25,623 bases of DNA from Dongia_A sp964542425 (GTDB taxonomy: Bacteria > Pseudomonadota > Alphaproteobacteria > Dongiales > Dongiaceae): contig CAZIUB010000048.1 in NCBI GenBank assembly GCA_964542425.1, positions 1-25,623 on the forward strand, written 5' to 3'. Each line of letters opens with the position of its first letter. Within the stretch, counting starts at the first letter, position 1. The translations under genes and the position numbers were made by a program. Of the stretch, positions 24,332-25,623 are shown piece after piece. The notes below the pieces were generated by a model. It did no database searches. It was given only the letters and a program-made list of their open reading frames with translations, and was not told the DNA's origin.

Positions 24332-24547
24332 GGCAAGCCGAGGCCCGCCGGTCCGGCAATTTTGTCTTGGCAAGGCGCTTGCCCTGTGGCAGGGTTGATG
24401 CCTCGCCTCCGCGGGGGAGGTAATCGTTTATTAATTCCAAGGGCTTAGGCTCGAACGCTTCGAGCATGGCGTCGATTCCTAGGGGTTTTTGGCGCCGAGG
24501 GATGCGGTTACTGGTCCGGTTCCCAACCAGGCCAGGGGTCGCGGGGA
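24332..24547. other. Intergenic region, no gene seen
   Basis: The 216 bases between ggt and the M15 peptidase gene hold no open frame that looks coding. An AT-rich stretch, AATCGTTTATTAATTCC (24422-24438), is the most promoter-like part; a GATTC (GANTC, CcrM methylation type) lies at 24474-24478. Nothing else is apparent. Confidence 0.5.
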
Positions 24548-25141
24548 ATGTATCGGATGGACGATCGCCAAATTGCCATCGAGGGCTCGGTTTCAGGCGT
24601 TACTCGCCCGAACCGGCGAGCGTTCCTGGTGGGCGGCCTGGCGAGTATCGGCATGGCCATGGCTGGGCCGGCTTGGGCCGCGGCACTACCGGCCGGCGAC
24701 CGGAGGCTCGGCTTCCACAACACCCATACCGGCGAAAATCTGCTGGCCACCTATTGGCGCAATGGCGCCTATGATAAGGGCGCGCTCAAGGACATCGATT
24801 TCATCTTGCGCGATTTCCGCTCCGGCGAGGTGGCACCGATCGAGCGGCATCTCCTGGATGTGCTGGTGGAATTGCATCGCCGGACCGGCAGCCGCAAGGC
24901 CTACCAGATCATTTCCGGCTATCGCTCGCCCCATACCAACGCGATCCTGGCCGCTGCCAGCGGCGGGGGCGTCGCCAAGCGCAGCCTGCACATGCAGGCC
25001 AAGGCAATCGATCTCCGCCTGGCCGATATCATGTTGGCCGAATTGCGCGATACCGCGATCGACATGCAGGCAGGCGGCGTCGGCTTCTATCCTCGCTCGG
25101 ATTTCGTGCATATCGACACCGGTCGCGTACGCCGCTGGTAG
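24548..25141 (+). CDS. Tat-exported M15/DUF882 peptidase (YcbK/MepK-like)
   Basis: A 197-residue protein with a twin-arginine signal: RR at 23-24 in RPNRRAFLVGGLASIGMAMA, cleaved near AWAAA. The mature part is the DUF882/peptidase M15 fold: ISGYRSPHTN from residue 122, SLHMQAKAIDLR with zinc ligands His148 and Asp155, and FVHIDTGRVRRW with His188. E. coli YcbK (MepK) is a DD/LD endopeptidase that cuts peptide crosslinks in peptidoglycan, including 3-3 bonds. That fits the L,D-transpeptidase upstream in the window. ATG 24548 is used; an ATG at 24557, with GGGG about nine bases ahead, is the alternative. Confidence 0.92.
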   Translation: MYRMDDRQIAIEGSVSGVTRPNRRAFLVGGLASIGMAMAGPAWAAALPAGDRRLGFHNTHTGENLLATYWRNGAYDKGALKDIDFILRDFRSGEVAPIERHLLDVLVELHRRTGSRKAYQIISGYRSPHTNAILAAASGGGVAKRSLHMQAKAIDLRLADIMLAELRDTAIDMQAGGVGFYPRSDFVHIDTGRVRRW

Positions 25142-25224
25142 CCGGGTCGCCCCCGCCCTTAACTCGTTTTTAATAAAATCAGAAATACTTTGCTCCCAAC
25201 AAGGCGAAGGGAGCGCGTTTCGGC

Positions 25225-25479
25225 ATGGAGAGTCTGCGAGAATTGCAGTCGTGTGCCGCCGTGACGCAATCGAGCTTGCAAGTGACGGCCGAGGAGGATC
25301 GCCGCGACGGGCCGCGCCTTCATGGACGCGACGACTATGACGGCACGGGAATCGGGCTGTCGATATGCAGAAAGGTCGTTGCCCGGCACTGTGGCGAGAT
25401 TTGGGTCGAATCCGAATTCGGACAAGGCGCCCATTTCAAGTTCACGCTTGGCGAAATCAAGGGAGGATCCGATGAATAG
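25225..25479 (+). pseudogene. Histidine kinase remnant (HATPase C-terminus) with internal deletion
   Basis: An 84-residue frame. Residues 30-84 are the end of a histidine-kinase ATPase domain: RLHGRDDYDGTGIGLSICRK with the G2 box GTGIGL at 40-45, then HCGEIWVESEFGQGAHFKFTL. In full-length kinases the F-box and RLHGRDEYDGTGIGL are preceded by an N-box and a DNGIGI G1 box; here VTAEEDRRDG joins RLHGRD directly, about 25-35 residues short. The dimerisation, N-box and G1 parts are therefore absent. The first ATG at 25225 has GGGAG ahead of it. The protein cannot be a working kinase. Its stop overlaps an ATG at 25471, probably the start of a partner gene cut off by the IS30 element. Confidence 0.7.
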
Positions 25480-25623
25480 GGACGCGGATTCAAGTAGCCA
25501 GTGCATAAAGTTTAGCGGCGTCTGGACAGAGCGTAAAAGACCTCGTTTGGCGTTTTGAATCCGAGCGATTTTCTAGGCCTGCGGTTGAGCAGGCGTTCGA
25601 CCTTCGCGACCGTGGCTTGATGG
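25480..25623 (-). mobile_element. IS30-family insertion sequence, partial (continues past right edge)
   Basis: The 3' end of an IS30-type transposase and its short flank. The outer end should lie near 25480-25505 (GGATTCAAGTAGCCAGTGCA on the + strand), just behind the kinase remnant's stop codon and nine or so codons into the next open frame. The inverted-repeat length and any target duplication cannot be fixed without the other end. Confidence 0.7.
25512..25623 (-). CDS. IS30-family transposase, C-terminal fragment
   Basis: The last 36 codons are visible on the minus strand: HQATVAKVERLLNRRPRKSL then GFKTPNEVFYALSRRR and stop at 25512-25514. The LNxRPRKxLGFKTPNEVF ending is characteristic of IS30-family DDE transposases. 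The rest lies outside the window to the right, so completeness cannot be judged. Confidence 0.88.
   Translation of the reverse strand, partial: HQATVAKVERLLNRRPRKSLGFKTPNEVFYALSRRR

Noticed and set aside
24479..24495. CCTAGGGGTTTTTGG considered as an intrinsic terminator
   Set aside because: No stem precedes the short T-run, and it is 150 bases from the ggt stop.

Overview
The window looks like chromosomal DNA from a high-GC alphaproteobacterium, probably Rhodospirillales-like. The basis is a GapR (DUF2312) protein, a DUF1244 protein, a YbdK-type ligase beside an N-formylglutamate amidohydrolase, and dispersed palindromic repeats of the kind common in that class. Genus is not determinable by eye.

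Layout. (1) 1-1365: an ISL3-family insertion sequence running off the left edge, whose transposase is read in two frames across a run of seven A. (2) 1366-4425: a 1014-residue FG-GAP/RTX-type calcium-binding surface or secreted protein, built as two successive [FG-GAP block + RTX-like module] units, with no normal start because the IS abuts it. (3) 4505-9117: a housekeeping-like block with a SAM methyltransferase, GapR, an EamA transporter, and a leftward cluster of N-formylglutamate amidohydrolase, YbdK-type carboxylate-amine ligase and DUF1244 protein. (4) 9200-11800: a small accessory island holding a frameshifted transposase remnant, a toxin-antitoxin pair with a perfect 20-bp palindrome at its start, an N-terminally truncated dCTP-deaminase-like gene, and a second toxin-antitoxin pair on the opposite strand. 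(5) 12052-14914: glycerate 2-kinase and pyruvate kinase, acting at the 2-phosphoglycerate to pyruvate end of glycolysis; pyruvate kinase is flanked by inverted copies of a palindromic repeat. (6) 15049-22428, leftward: a DUF2339 polytopic membrane protein, a Sel1-repeat protein, a YcbB-type L,D-transpeptidase and a HyuA-type hydantoinase/oxoprolinase. (7) 22718-25141, rightward: gamma-glutamyltransferase and a Tat-exported M15/DUF882 (YcbK-like) peptidase. (8) 25225-25623: a broken histidine kinase remnant and the 3' end of an IS30-family transposase running off the right edge.

Two themes recur. Gamma-glutamyl/oxoproline/formylglutamate chemistry appears at both ends of the core (ligase plus amidohydrolase; HyuA plus GGT). 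Cell-wall remodelling is represented by the L,D-transpeptidase and the M15 peptidase. The most unusual non-coding signal is a 64-bp stem-loop repeat, present three times at exactly the same length and with a compensated base pair. Two copies sit in the hyuA/ggt divergent intergenic region and one supplies the 3' end of the amidohydrolase gene. I found no tRNA, rRNA or CRISPR array, and no clear new multi-gene system.
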